Assembly (NCBI RefSeq): GCF_037975245.1
Contig: NC_092564.1
Coordinates: 10,950,484 to 11,014,483 of the forward strand
Length of the DNA: 64,000 bases
Origin: Apostichopus japonicus
Lineage: Eukaryota; Echinodermata; Holothuroidea; Aspidochirotida; Stichopodidae
Reading direction: 5' to 3'
Shown: piece after piece, positions 1 through 19,030 of the stretch
Layout: the number at the start of each line of letters is the position of its first letter
Numbering within the stretch: the first letter of the stretch is position 1
The notes under the pieces: generated by a model
Databases searched by the model: none
Told to the model about the DNA's origin: nothing
What the model saw: the letters and a program-made list of their open reading frames with translations, nothing else
Made by a program: the position numbers and the translations under genes

Positions 1-831
1 TATGAAACCAACTGTGGCTGGCCTCGAACTCGACCGAGTCGTCGGGGAACATGACGCATTTCGGGAAGGGGGCGAACGCCCTCCCCCCCCCCCCGAGTAT
101 ATTTTTTTTATGATATCGCTAGTAATTTCAAAGGAGAAAATGCTTAGATGCAACTCAGAAGGCATGGGAGTGTCATTTCCAGCGATCTGGGAGGCCTTTT
201 TCGGCCAAAATTTTCTTGTATGCTTCGCGCCAACTCGTGGTGGCGCTACGCTTAGATAGTTTGCATACAGGCTTCGCCCGTCCCTTGACAAATTATTCGG
301 TACGCGCCTGTTCGAATTTGTAAAGCAAACAGCAGATATGACATCATATCAGTGAGCATGAAAATGGCGGTTCCAGGTTGAACAGCCTCAAAACTGTCGA
401 TGTGCGTAGTCATAGGAACCCAATTTGATTTGGGGGGCTGTAACGACTTGCCCGAAAGCATAACCTAAATTTTTCGCTAATATGTTAAAGTCAATATTAT
501 ATAAGCAGCATCGGTTATCATCGCATGCCATCGTGTACCGTACGGTCCGTGGAAATTGCGAAGTATACCTCGGGATGCTAATGTAAACAACGAAATGTCT
601 TATGTAGATATAGTAAAAGCACGGAGGTCCAATTATGTCAAATTCTCTTTTACATTAGTAATGGCGAATAAGTCGGCCAAGCTTATAGGACTTTATTTTA
701 ATTATCAAGGAGATTCATTTCCTTTAGCTACATCATTGCAATTTATTTTTCTTTCAGTAGCCCCCCCCCCCCCCCCACCCGCATCCTACGCCTATGTATG
801 TTGTGTTCGGTTTCGGAAATATGAGAAGAAA
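1..831 (+). repeat. Interspersed repeat unit, copy A
   Basis: This stretch matches 2167-2861 in the same order and orientation: the 'tatgaaacca..tgtggctgg' start, a 'gacgcatttcgggaaggggg' block, a poly-C run, the hairpin-forming 'cgcgccaac..ggtggcgc' segment, a 'cagatatgacatcatatcagtgagc' block, 'gtaaacaacgaaatgtct', and a second poly-C run followed by 'tacgcctatgt'. It probably begins upstream of the window. Short ORFs inside it (for example 556-1029) are not conserved between the two copies, so I do not call a gene. The family is unnamed here; it may be a non-autonomous DNA transposon or a compound of several repeats. Confidence 0.75.
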
Positions 832-1349
832 GTGTTGAATTTTCTGTTAAAGGGGCTTAAATCGGATTTGAAAAAAGTACAATGCATCCTTTGTCAAATG
901 GTTGTAGCAGTACGTAAATGCCAATGTATAGGGAACAGAATGATTGCTCAAGATCCTGCAAATCCTATTGTACCCAATCAGATTGAATTTTACATCAATG
1001 GCAAGGAAATTTTGTCCAGGCTGACGTAATCCGAATAAAGATTTGATTTTCTTGATTAAGGTGGTTAATCCTGTCTTGATAAGAAAGAACTCAAATTGAT
1101 GAACGGATAATTATACAATGCACTTTCCAGTAGAATGGGCAAATGGAGATTAAAATCGTTGGTAGTTCTCTCCTGAAAGGAATTCTTTAGTGGCGGTCTA
1201 TTGGGAATATGAAAAAAAACGCCATAATTTTTATCGCCATAGTCCTAGTCTGGGGATCTTTCGGAGAGTTAAAACGTTCCAGAATTCTCTGACTAGGTTT
1301 TCTTCATAGTATGTTGTTCCCATATTTTTTATGTCAGAGATTTTTTTAA

Positions 1350-1488
1350 TCACAGCCATACGCAAAGTCTGTACACATTCCTGTGTATTGTATCAAGGCC
1401 AAGCTTAGAGAGATCTTTTGTAGTCACATCCGTACGCAAAGTCTGTTCAATTTCCTGTGTATTGTCTTAAGGCCAAGCTTAGAGTGAG
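1350..1488. repeat. Two-copy tandem repeat, ~70 bp unit
   Basis: Two adjacent copies share 'acgcaaagtctgt', 'ttcctgtgtattgt' and 'aaggccaagcttagag' in order, with a few substitutions. The first copy is about 1350-1423 and the second about 1424-1488. No coding potential was seen. Confidence 0.7.
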
Positions 1489-1774
1489 AACTGATCGATT
1501 CTGACTAATGTGCCGCACTGACGTCACATCTCGACGTAAGTCGAATTTTACGAATTTTCTGGTAAGACTCATCACAGAAACTAAAATTCATCACAGGGCA
1601 AGGCTTAGAAGGGCGATAGAAAGACAAAAAATGATATGACCTGAAGGACTGGATCACAGTTTTTACTAAAAAAATCCTTTAAATAAAAATGTACATATAT
1701 AAACATTTGTTATCATGACTTGAAAGTATCCTGCATATCAGGCGCATGTCCAGGGAGGGCGTTGGGGCGCGCGC

Positions 1775-1950
1775 CCCCCGGGTAAGGAAAAGAGGAGAGA
1801 AAAAGAGAAGAAAAAAGGAAAAAAGAGGGGGAAAAAGAGGAGGAGGAGAGGACGGAAGGGGAAAGAAAAAGAAGAAAGAGAGAAAAGGGAGAAAAGGAGG
1901 GAGTAAAAGAAAAACGCCGAGACACCGGGAAGAGAAAGAGGAACAGTGAC
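1775..1950. repeat. Purine-rich low-complexity tract
   Basis: Almost unbroken G/A on the plus strand. The charged ORF on one strand and the Ser/Phe/Pro-rich ORF on the other both follow from composition and are not genes. Confidence 0.8.
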
Positions 1951-2166
1951 ATCATTACAGCGCTGATCCCCATTATATACACAGGGTAGCCAGTGACGGA
2001 TCAGGATATCGGAAGGGGCGTGTACCTCACCCTACCCCTTTACACCGACAACTCCATTTTTTACGTTTCCAATTTTACCTCTCTCACTCATGATATATAT
2101 ATAATATATATGGTCTATTATAACGCGTGTGTGTGTATACGCCTTAAAAAAATTGTAGAATTGTGC

Positions 2167-2861
2167 TATGAAACCATTTGTGGCTGGTCTCGAACTCGAC
2201 CGTGTCGTCGAGGAACATGACGCATTTCGGGAAGGGGGCGACCGCCCCCCTCCCCCCTTCAGCATGTTTTTTTATGATAGCGCTAGTAATTTCAAAAAAA
2301 AAAGTGCTTAGATGCAACTTACAAAGCCTGGGAAGTGTCATTTCCAGCGATCTGGGAGGCATTTTCGGCCAAAATTTTCTTGTACGCTTCGCGCCAACTT
2401 ATGGTGGCGCTACGCTTAGATACTTTGCCTACAGGCTTCGTTCCTCGCTACGCGCCTGTTCGAATTTGTAAAGCAAACAGCAGATATGACATCATATCAG
2501 TGAGCATGAAAATGGCGTTCCAGGATGAAAAGCCTCAAAACTGTCTGACTTGCCCGAAAAAAATAACCAAACCTTTTTTTGCGCGCGGAGCGCGCGTTCA
2601 ACATGTTAATGTCAATATCATATAAGCAAGCATCAGTTATTACATCGCATGCCATCGTGTACCATACGGTTCGTGAAAGTTGCGCAGTATACCGCGGGGT
2701 GCTAATGTAAACAACGAAATGTCTATATGTAGATGGAGAAAAGCATGAAAGTCCAATTATGTCAAAACTCTCTTTTACATTAGTAATGGCGAATTAGGGG
2801 CTGCACCCCCACCCCCGCCTTGTACGCCTATGTGTATAGTGTTCGCTTTCGGAAATATATG
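2167..2861 (+). repeat. Interspersed repeat unit, copy B
   Basis: Second copy of the unit at 1-831, starting at the same 'tatgaaacca' boundary and ending after the poly-C/'tacgcctatgt' block. It has small indels; copy A carries extra sequence near 380-450. The two copies lie about 2.17 kb apart as direct repeats, so they are either two insertions of one family or a local duplication. Confidence 0.75.
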
Positions 2862-3344
2862 GGTTTTTTTTATTTCCTTCAACGAAGTTTTATAATAGTC
2901 GTTATAAGAGGTTTTAATATTTCTACACCAATAAATTAACTGTGTCTGTATTTTCGCAAATTTCTGACCAACATTCTTCATCACACTTCCCTCTACTCGT
3001 GCAACTTTGACCGGTCTGTAGGGGGTTGAAGGAGGTTTTTCTATATTGGTTGTCCATTGATGAAATTTTGTACAACATTATGGGTATGTTTTGAAGTGAG
3101 TTTATTCACGATAAATGTGAATTTTTAAATTCTGAACGAATAATGGGCTTAAAACATTGAAAAGTGGGGTTGACGGATATTGTGGGCCGCGACGTAGAAT
3201 CACCTACAAAAGCAATGATCCACAGGACATGCGATGAGTTCGAACATGATTTGTGAATGATGACAATCTTCAAAAAGGTTATGGATGGAAAAAACTATTG
3301 GGAAATACTTGGTTCTCAGGCAAAAAGTGTACATCTGGTTGGTC

Positions 3345-3490
3345 ATTTTCAAGCCTGAGAAGTGCCATTTCCGGTGATCTGGGTGGTATCAAAACAAGAA
3401 ATTTTCCTGTACGCTGCGCGCCAACCGATGCTGGCGCTCCGCTTAGACAGTAATTCGCGCCCCGGGTTAGAAAATCCTGGATACGCCCCT
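3345..3490 (+). repeat. Dispersed hairpin repeat, isolated copy
   Basis: Contains 'agtgccatttccggtgatct' followed by the 'cgcgccaaccgatgctggcgc' hairpin and 'tccgcttagacag', the segment also found at about 166-259, 2332-2424, 18532-18620 and 18865-18956. The ends of the element are not defined here. Confidence 0.65.
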
Positions 3491-3494
3491 GCAT

Positions 3495-6298
3495 ATAGTG
3501 GTTGAAGTTAAAGGTGGATACCGAGTGATATATGGTGACAAACAGATCTAGTCTCCATAGTGCAGCAAAGGAAACAATCTTTTTGCATGTTGTGTGTCAT
3601 GTGCGGACGAGTTGTACCTCGAGGCAGGGGCTTCTTCAGAGCATTATACACGGGGGGGGGGGAGGTTCCATGTTTTATCGACTAAAAACAGAACATACCA
3701 AAGGAAGTGTTGATAAACAAAGCGCGAGTCCAACGGGGTTGGGTCCAGTGGGTTTGATCCCCTAAAGCCTTGCCGAAGGTCCCCTAGTTGGAGTCCATGC
3801 CCACAGAAATGCTAAGGGTTACGGTAATGTTGTGCTAAAATGGGGCAAACTTCGACCTTTATGCTTTCTGGGGGAGAGGTCTTAATGGGAGGGATGGAAA
3901 ATATTATTATGTAAGGTGGTTTAGATGCAAAATGGTGCTGAACTGAATACATGTTGAGTTGTTGATTTTCCTATTGTTTGTTTAAATTATTATTTTTTAG
4001 TAGACCATTTCAATTGAATTAAACCACCACAATGATTTACAAATATAGGGAAGATTTCTACCTTTCCTCTATAGCTGGCCGCCACTAGCATCCCCTTAAT
4101 AATTATTTATTTTGCTGTATTTTTTCATACAAGAACCCAATGTAATGTAGCGTATGTATCATAAGTAAGGTCAAAATGTGATCCAAGCATTATAAGTAAA
4201 GTTAGGGCGTTTGGGAGGAAGCCCCGTAAATAGACTTCCACAATAAGTGTAACAGGTCAATCGACAACAAAAAAATAGTCTGTTCAGCTAAAGGATCATG
4301 TTTCCGTGACGCCAATGAAATCATTCATGTTTTGACATTTTAAGACTCATGGACCTTATCATTCTTCTGATTCAGTGTTTGTCTTCCAACTTCCAAGCGA
4401 TGGTCATTATTGATGTTGACGTCACAAGTAATGTGATTGGCTGAAAACTCCGTAATTGCAAACCTGTTTGGGAAAACAATTCGCGCCCAGCATAGTGCGT
4501 CACTACCTCTCCTTTCTCCCTTCTCTTCTCTCTTCTTTCTCACTTCCTTTTACCTTTCTTCTTTCTCTCCTTCCCTCTTGTTGCTCTTTGATTCATTTTG
4601 CCGACTGTTGCAAAAGTTTGCCCACTGCATGAGTGAATAGGGGTGTCACCCCCCCCCCCCCCTCCCTAGCTACGGCCCTGCGTCGAAGAGCTTTTATGAA
4701 TTACAAAATGACATCCCTCATTTACATAACTTTTAAACTAGGATATCTCCCATGCAAAAGGAACACGATATTTCTTAGCAGTTTGGGGTGGTTATTTTTC
4801 ACAAAGATATGCCTATCTGTTATATAAAGATCAAGGGTTCGTTTTGTGTCTTCTTTAACGTTTTTGATATTTCACGTGGCAGATTGATTGAGCCCGTTTC
4901 TTGTGCGTTTACAAAAAAGGTAAGTGTACACGTATTAACCAACAACTGATGACATAAGAGAACAATCTTAAAATGATTCAGTCTGTAACATATTTTTTTT
5001 TTCAACAAAAAGCTGGAATAAAATTTCTCAAATATTTAAATTTACAGCATCTAGTATATTTATACACTATACTTTTAAATAACGTGTTTAACGCCTATGT
5101 TTTAAGGCCTATATTGAAAATGAAAATGACCTAATGAAAATCTACCAAAATAAGGTTCGTACAATCAATACGCAGAGACACGCTCTATCGAAACGTAATT
5201 TATATTTGGGAAACAGAAAAGCTAATACATTTCTACGCATCTGCTGCTTTGTGCAATTTTAAGTTCGTGCATAAAAAAATCGATCACTTTTGAATGTAAG
5301 ATATTTAAATATGCATTTGAAAACTTGGTTGCACCTTACCTATTCCTAAGTGTCCCGAGTTTTCCCATGCAACATAATTCCAGACATGTAGAACAATGAG
5401 CGTTTATCATTAAATAGAACTGCAATACTATAGTGACTTCTCCACTCCAACCCACCCCTCGCCCCTCCAACTCCTCTCTCCACTCACTTTGTGTATGAGG
5501 AAATAGGCAGTCTAAGGTTGCTTTCCATCGATAATTTCGTAAAGTATCTCTATTACGGGTACTGTAATTTTTCACTATACTACACTTTCTCATGAAGTAT
5601 TAAGAATACTTCCTTCATCGCATTTTTGGTAACGTCAATTTCCAATATGCAATGAATATACCAAAGATGCACGATAAGTTACCCACCCAAATGGCTACAC
5701 AGCCATTTCCCTCATTCCATATGCATTATATTCATCTGTGAGCATACACTGACCTGTAACATCTGCCAAATTGTCCCCATTCGTGAGCCAAACGTCTCCC
5801 TATCCACTTTACCTATCCAACTCTTACACACAAGCAGCAGTGAAGCACTTAATGCACTGTTTCATATAGAAACAAACTAATCTCTATTACTCCATTATGC
5901 TCATTCGTTATTATTTCATTCTCAGAATATATAAATAAGATACTTATAAGCCGATGAATAAGAACTATGTAATATTGCCATCCTACATTCTCGCTAACAC
6001 ATTTTAATATTTTGTAATATTTTTTGATCATTTTATTAGATGAATATACGTTCAAATCGTTCATACTTTATGGTACATTTGCTGATTTGCTCGAACGAAC
6101 CAAAATGTGATAGAGGCTTTTAACTATTGGCAAACTCCTTGAAGCTCATTTCATCTCATTTGATGTTGCTGTAATGTGACGATTTTTACAATGTCGAGAG
6201 TAATCGTCGGTGTTCGTTGTGTCATCGCTTTGTGTTTTGGTCACAGTTGTGAAGACAATTCATTATTAACCAGGATGAAGAGAGCTTCATCATTCAAG
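3495..6298. other. Intergenic, no gene seen
   Basis: AT-rich DNA with a poly-G run near 3651, a pyrimidine-rich stretch at about 4500-4600 and a poly-C run near 4649. ORFs are short and without recognisable motifs. The last few hundred bases probably include the 3' UTR of the minus-strand BTB-kelch gene; a candidate polyadenylation signal on the minus strand lies at 6032-6037. Confidence 0.6.
6032..6037 (-). promoter_or_regulatory. Candidate polyadenylation signal (AATAAA)
   Basis: A minus-strand AATAAA about 260 bp past the stop codon of the BTB-kelch gene. Position and sequence fit, but in AT-rich DNA the hexamer also arises by chance. Confidence 0.35.
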
Positions 6299-8428
6299 TC
6301 AGGAATCTTTCTTTGACATCCTTGCGACTATGCAGTAGAAAGGATGGCTGAGATTCGGCCATTCTCTCGAATCCTCTACCCACACATTCTTCTTCAAGTC
6401 AAGTTTGTGAGCCTTGCCTGTCTTACTGGCATCCGCGGTCGTAGTTTCAAGGCCATTCTCGCCACCGAAGACATACAATGTCCCATTATTCGAAACGACC
6501 TGATAGCTCATACGTCCTTCCGGGAGCTCTGGTCCAAACCGCCATTCGTTTTCGTCTGGGTTGTAAATCTCGACAGATTTCAACATGTTTTCTGGATCCT
6601 TGTCGTCCTTAGCCACATTGCCACCAATGACGTATATTTCACGGTTGAGTACCCCGACGCCAGCACACGATCTCGGTAAAATCATGCTAGCTACGGTCTC
6701 CCACGAATCTATACGTGGATTGTAACAGTGGACTGTGTCTAACGTCTGGTCGTTCGTTTCACCACCGATACAGTACAATCGACCAAGTACTGCTGCCGAA
6801 CAGTGTTGCTTGATAGGCTTGGGTAAAGGTGCTATAAACCTCCACGAATTGGTAGCTGGGTCGTAACACTCCGCACTATCCAGAGCACCCTCAGCATTGC
6901 AACCTCCTGTGGCATACACGGTACCATCCATAGATGTCATGCTAAACAGCGATCGTTGCACATTCATCGACGACCTTGGCAGCCATTTTCTTTCAAAGTG
7001 ATCGTAGAGAAAGATCCCGCCTCGTCGATAAGATGTGTACGTACGTCGACTGCTGCCGTACTCGGGAGGTTTTCGGCCAGCCACATATATATTATTTTCT
7101 CCGGTAACTGCGCATGCTGCAAACTCCATCATGTCCGGTAGTGCCTTGACACGATAGGTATCACTGTTCAGTGATGCTGCGATAGCCTCAGTATGATTGG
7201 CTAAAAACACAAACATATCACTAAAGGGCATCCCTTTACGGGTGACTGTGTTGATATTACTCAGGTCGAGGTCTTGCCTTCTTTCCCTCAGTACATGGTA
7301 TTGGAGAGCGCGATCAATCATCTGCTGACATGAGCTGTTGCTAGACACGATGCGATCACGCTCAACCACGTCATGGATAAAGTATGGACTCGTTAAAGCA
7401 AACCGGACATTACGCAAAACATCAACGAGATCGTACTTTCTATTATCGATATCACCTCTTATCCATGTTAAGGCAGCTTCGTAGACGGTTTCCTCTCTGT
7501 CGACATTCAGGTCATCCTGAGAGAGAAGGTCGATAACCTTATCTTTGGAGAGACTTAAGAACTCCTCCTCCTTGAATACCTGGTTGAATCGATCACAAAC
7601 CAGCTTCTTGGATTGTTCCTGGAGATTATTACAGTCATGAGCCGCAGCAAAGAAATATATACCGATGCAATTACCAACGGTCACATGATGTTCCAGGAAT
7701 CGTGCACATGCGTCCCGAAGGTTGTTAATTTGAAACATGTTAACCGCTAGCATCAGTCCCTGTACGTTGTCCTCGTTGATTTCAATTTCAGCAGAATACG
7801 CGTACTCTAATATAAGTTTCATCGATGCTGCATCGATTCCACCGATCGAAATTCTGTCCTGATGACTCTCAACGAGTCCACTTGAAAACATGGCGTGAAA
7901 ATATGGACTGCATGCAGCTAATGTCAAACGATGGCACTTGAATTCTTGGTCTTCAACTTCCAAGATAACATCAGTTAAAAGGTCGTCTTCCCACATTTTA
8001 AGCATCTCTTTTAATACAATTGATTTATGTTTTTCGTCTACAAACTTGTATTTGTCTGGGAAGCAACCCATTTCATCAGCTTTATCGGCAACTTTGCTGT
8101 CAGAATCTACACTATTGGCTGATACTAACTTTCCTTGTGATGATCCAGAACCTCGTTTGTCGTCCAATCCTTCGCTAAACTTTTCAAGGCTTGCCAAAAC
8201 AGATGCCAACGACGCACTTGCGGATGAGGCGGAAGATGAGCCTTCCCTAGCCTCTCTATCTCTGGAACTCATGCTGGAGTAATTTGTGGAAAATGAAAAA
8301 GAAGCAGATGGAGAGCTAACGATCATGCTCCGTCTGTCACGTGGTCTGTAGCTAGGTACGGAGTAGTCACTGTCAAGGAGTGCTGCTGCTGCAGATCCAT
8401 CCATGACCGACTTGGCGTTACGTCTCAT
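6299..8428 (-). CDS. BTB-BACK-kelch (KLHL-family) protein
   Basis: An open frame of 709 residues. A Ser-rich, probably disordered N-terminus (about 1-125) is followed by a BTB/POZ domain (about 146-248, including LLTDVILEVEDQEFKCHRLTLAACS written here only in part as 'LTDVILEVEDQEFKCHR' and 'SPYFHAMF'), a BACK domain (about 253-355, with 'NCIGIYFFAAAH') and a C-terminal kelch region (about 436-700) with double-Gly blade motifs at 508, 555, 602 and 655. Members of this family usually serve as substrate adaptors for cullin-3 ubiquitin ligases: BTB and BACK bind cullin-3 and the kelch propeller binds the target. I could not assign an orthologue. The frame stays open for 15 codons upstream of the Met, back to a splice acceptor (ttccattag) at 8474-8475, so the exon probably begins at 8473 and the true start may lie in an upstream exon. 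No intron interrupts the domains. Confidence in family is high, in the exact start low. Confidence 0.93.
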   Translation of the reverse strand: MRRNAKSVMDGSAAAALLDSDYSVPSYRPRDRRSMIVSSPSASFSFSTNYSSMSSRDREAREGSSSASSASASLASVLASLEKFSEGLDDKRGSGSSQGKLVSANSVDSDSKVADKADEMGCFPDKYKFVDEKHKSIVLKEMLKMWEDDLLTDVILEVEDQEFKCHRLTLAACSPYFHAMFSSGLVESHQDRISIGGIDAASMKLILEYAYSAEIEINEDNVQGLMLAVNMFQINNLRDACARFLEHHVTVGNCIGIYFFAAAHDCNNLQEQSKKLVCDRFNQVFKEEEFLSLSKDKVIDLLSQDDLNVDREETVYEAALTWIRGDIDNRKYDLVDVLRNVRFALTSPYFIHDVVERDRIVSSNSSCQQMIDRALQYHVLRERRQDLDLSNINTVTRKGMPFSDMFVFLANHTEAIAASLNSDTYRVKALPDMMEFAACAVTGENNIYVAGRKPPEYGSSRRTYTSYRRGGIFLYDHFERKWLPRSSMNVQRSLFSMTSMDGTVYATGGCNAEGALDSAECYDPATNSWRFIAPLPKPIKQHCSAAVLGRLYCIGGETNDQTLDTVHCYNPRIDSWETVASMILPRSCAGVGVLNREIYVIGGNVAKDDKDPENMLKSVEIYNPDENEWRFGPELPEGRMSYQVVSNNGTLYVFGGENGLETTTADASKTGKAHKLDLKKNVWVEDSREWPNLSHPFYCIVARMSKKDS

Positions 8429-8473
8429 CGGAGCCGGTGATCTGGTTCCGGAAGCTGATTTGTCTGGATCGGT

Positions 8474-16852
<8,379 letters not shown>

Positions 16853-16960
16853 ATCGTGCAACGAATTCTTGTTTCTTATACACTGCAGAGGTCGTCAGCT
16901 ACGTCTTGACTGAGAGAACAAACCTAGCTATACAGCATCGAATTGGTTAACTACCCCCGA
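16853..16960 (-). other. Candidate non-coding 5' exon of the BTB-kelch gene
   Basis: On the minus strand a less AT-rich stretch ends in a strong donor ('cacgat' then gtaagtatccc) at 16853. It is the best upstream donor I noticed for the acceptor at 8474-8475. The upstream limit shown is arbitrary and the link across 8.4 kb is speculative. Confidence 0.18.
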
Positions 16961-17894
16961 TTCCAAAGCCACAAAAATGATGTATAAAAAGTAGTTAATC
17001 ACCCCTTAAGCATTTGTGTGTGAGTTTGACTCGTAACTGAGGAATCTGTATTGTATATTTCGTTACCATGATACCTCTATACCCATTGTACGTACTACTA
17101 CACGGGATCACTTGGCAAGCGGGATTTCATAATTGTGAATTGTTCGTCAGCCATGAAGTTAATTTGGGAGCTGCCAACGGTATACCTACGTCACTACCGA
17201 GGCATCTCCATCCTCCATGGGAGAGATTGCTGGAATGTGACTCTTGACCAAAAATGGATCGCAGGAATGGCGGGGCTTTTGATGTGTCATGGAGTTGTTG
17301 AATATGCATGATATGGGATGAAATTGATGATGATGTTTTATATTGTTATCAAACGAAGCAGTCTAGAACGAATAAACCGCATTTATTAATGAATATTGTA
17401 GTCTATTGGTTACAGGTAATCTGTCGTTAGTAATCACTGACTTCATTCTACAAGCTGACAAGGAGCTCAACTACATGATAAGAATGAAAAAAAGGGCAGT
17501 GGAGCCGGGGCACAGAAGGAACGCGTGCGCCCATCTCCCTTTCCCCGAGATTTTTGTGAAAACCTCAAGTGCCTCTTTTAATAAATAAGAGTGCCCCTTT
17601 TTGTAATAATAGGTACTTTTTCATTTATGAAAAAGTGCCTTTTCATTATTTAGAAAGTACCCTATCGTTGGAGAATTATATAAGAAAAGAGGAGATAAAA
17701 GGTACCTGCTGCTGAAAATGTTAAGAATCAATTGAAAATAAAAGTACCCTTTTCAACAACTTCCGAATACTTGAATTTTTGGCACGGAGTGTACAGAGGA
17801 TTGGCTTGGGCATCAAAGAGGATTGAGATAATTTAGTGGTTTGCCGCTTCAAAATAAAATTCATGTTTCACTTGCCTTCAATTTATTAATGGTC

Positions 17895-18000
17895 TGAACT
17901 CAGTGGCGGCGGAACCGGGGGGGGGCTTGGGGGGCTCAGCCCCCCAATAAAAAAGTTGAGGGGCAAATGCATGATAAGCCCCCCCCCCCCCAATATTTAC
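17895..18000. repeat. Poly-G/poly-C interspersed repeat fragment
   Basis: Starts with 'cagtggcggcggaaccggg', contains a G run near 17919 and a C run near 17980, and ends in 'caatatttacc'. Similar 'agtggcg..' starts and homopolymer runs occur at about 18280, 18650 and 38085, which points to one repeat style with expandable C/G tracts. Confidence 0.55.
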
Positions 18001-18279
18001 CAAGGCTCCGAAACGTGCATCTGCCCATTTTTCAATGCATACTTGTCGATCTGTCCGATGCACACGTTACTATATAGGTGTAATAATTTAAGTAGTAATT
18101 GCTGGGGGATCCTGGTCCCTCGGCCCGTCCCCTGGCTATAGACGACATTGTCACCCCAACCGCGTCTTCACGTCCCGTGAAAAGTGGAAACAGTGGGTGT
18201 GAGTACCGCTAAGCGTAACACAACTTCGTCTTAGGCCAATGACTTGCCTCATTTCAGCCAGTTCTCCAACATCCCCTTA

Positions 18280-18690
18280 CTTAGTGGCGGAGCGTCCATA
18301 TATACAGTCAGGGGGCGGATCCCCCCCCCCCCCTCCTGACGGACTCAAATGGACTGCTGGCGCCCTTTTCAGCTTTTCACTATTTTTAACTTATTCGCGA
18401 TTATTGACTATTTTATTGCGCTCTCATATACCTATTGACATTTGTCATATTCTGTTGGTGTAAGTTTTCCGACAAAATGGCGACGACACCTATTTATTTT
18501 CCGTTTATCTGCAAATTAGCAAGGCCCGGAAAGGGTCATTTCCTGCAATCTAGGGAGTAACTTTACTCAAAAATTGTCTGTACGCTCCGCGCCAACCTGT
18601 GGTGGCGCTCCGCTTAGATAGTGTCGAAAGCGCCCCTACAGACCATTCTTGCTCCCCCCCCTGACCAATACCCCTAGCTCCGCCACTGCC
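18280..18690 (+). repeat. Dispersed hairpin/poly-C repeat copy
   Basis: Runs from 'agtggcggagcgtccata' through a C run near 18320, the 'gggtcatttcctgcaatct' block and the 'cgcgccaacctgtggtggcgc' hairpin (about 18587-18607), to 'gctccgccactg', the inverse of its own start. The inverted 'agtggcggag' and 'ctccgccact' ends suggest these are the termini of a non-autonomous element of about 400 bp (about 18284-18689). Confidence 0.6.
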
Positions 18691-18834
18691 CTTACTACAC
18701 TCAAAAACGTCTTTGCGAGTACACTACGAGTAATAGCTACTCTCTTAAAACACCATCGAATATACAAATTACAATGTTTTTACAGACTTTTACGTGCAAT
18801 CTGAGAAATTGCAGGCTTGAGACCCATATTTTAG

Positions 18835-19030
18835 GGCTAGGTATTCGCAGCATAAAACACTCGGGAAGTGCCGTTTCCGGCCATCTGGGGGTTTGAAAAA
18901 ACCCAACATTTTCTTGTACGCTCCGCGCCAACCGATGGTGGCGCTCCGCTTAGATAGTCTCCACACATTAGCCCCCCCCCCCCCCCAATAATTTTTCCGT
19001 TCCGCCGCGCCTGTCTGAACTCCCCCTATT
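18835..19030 (+). repeat. Dispersed hairpin/poly-C repeat copy
   Basis: 'gaagtgccgtttccggccat', the 'cgcgccaaccgatggtggcgc' hairpin, 'tccgcttagatagt', then a C run near 18971 and 'ccgttccgccgcgcctg'. Close relative of the copy about 330 bp upstream, but truncated at the left end. Confidence 0.6.

Noticed and set aside
1713-1982. Lys/Arg/Gly-rich and Ser/Phe/Leu-rich overlapping ORFs
   Set aside because: Products of a purine-rich low-complexity tract; no family features.
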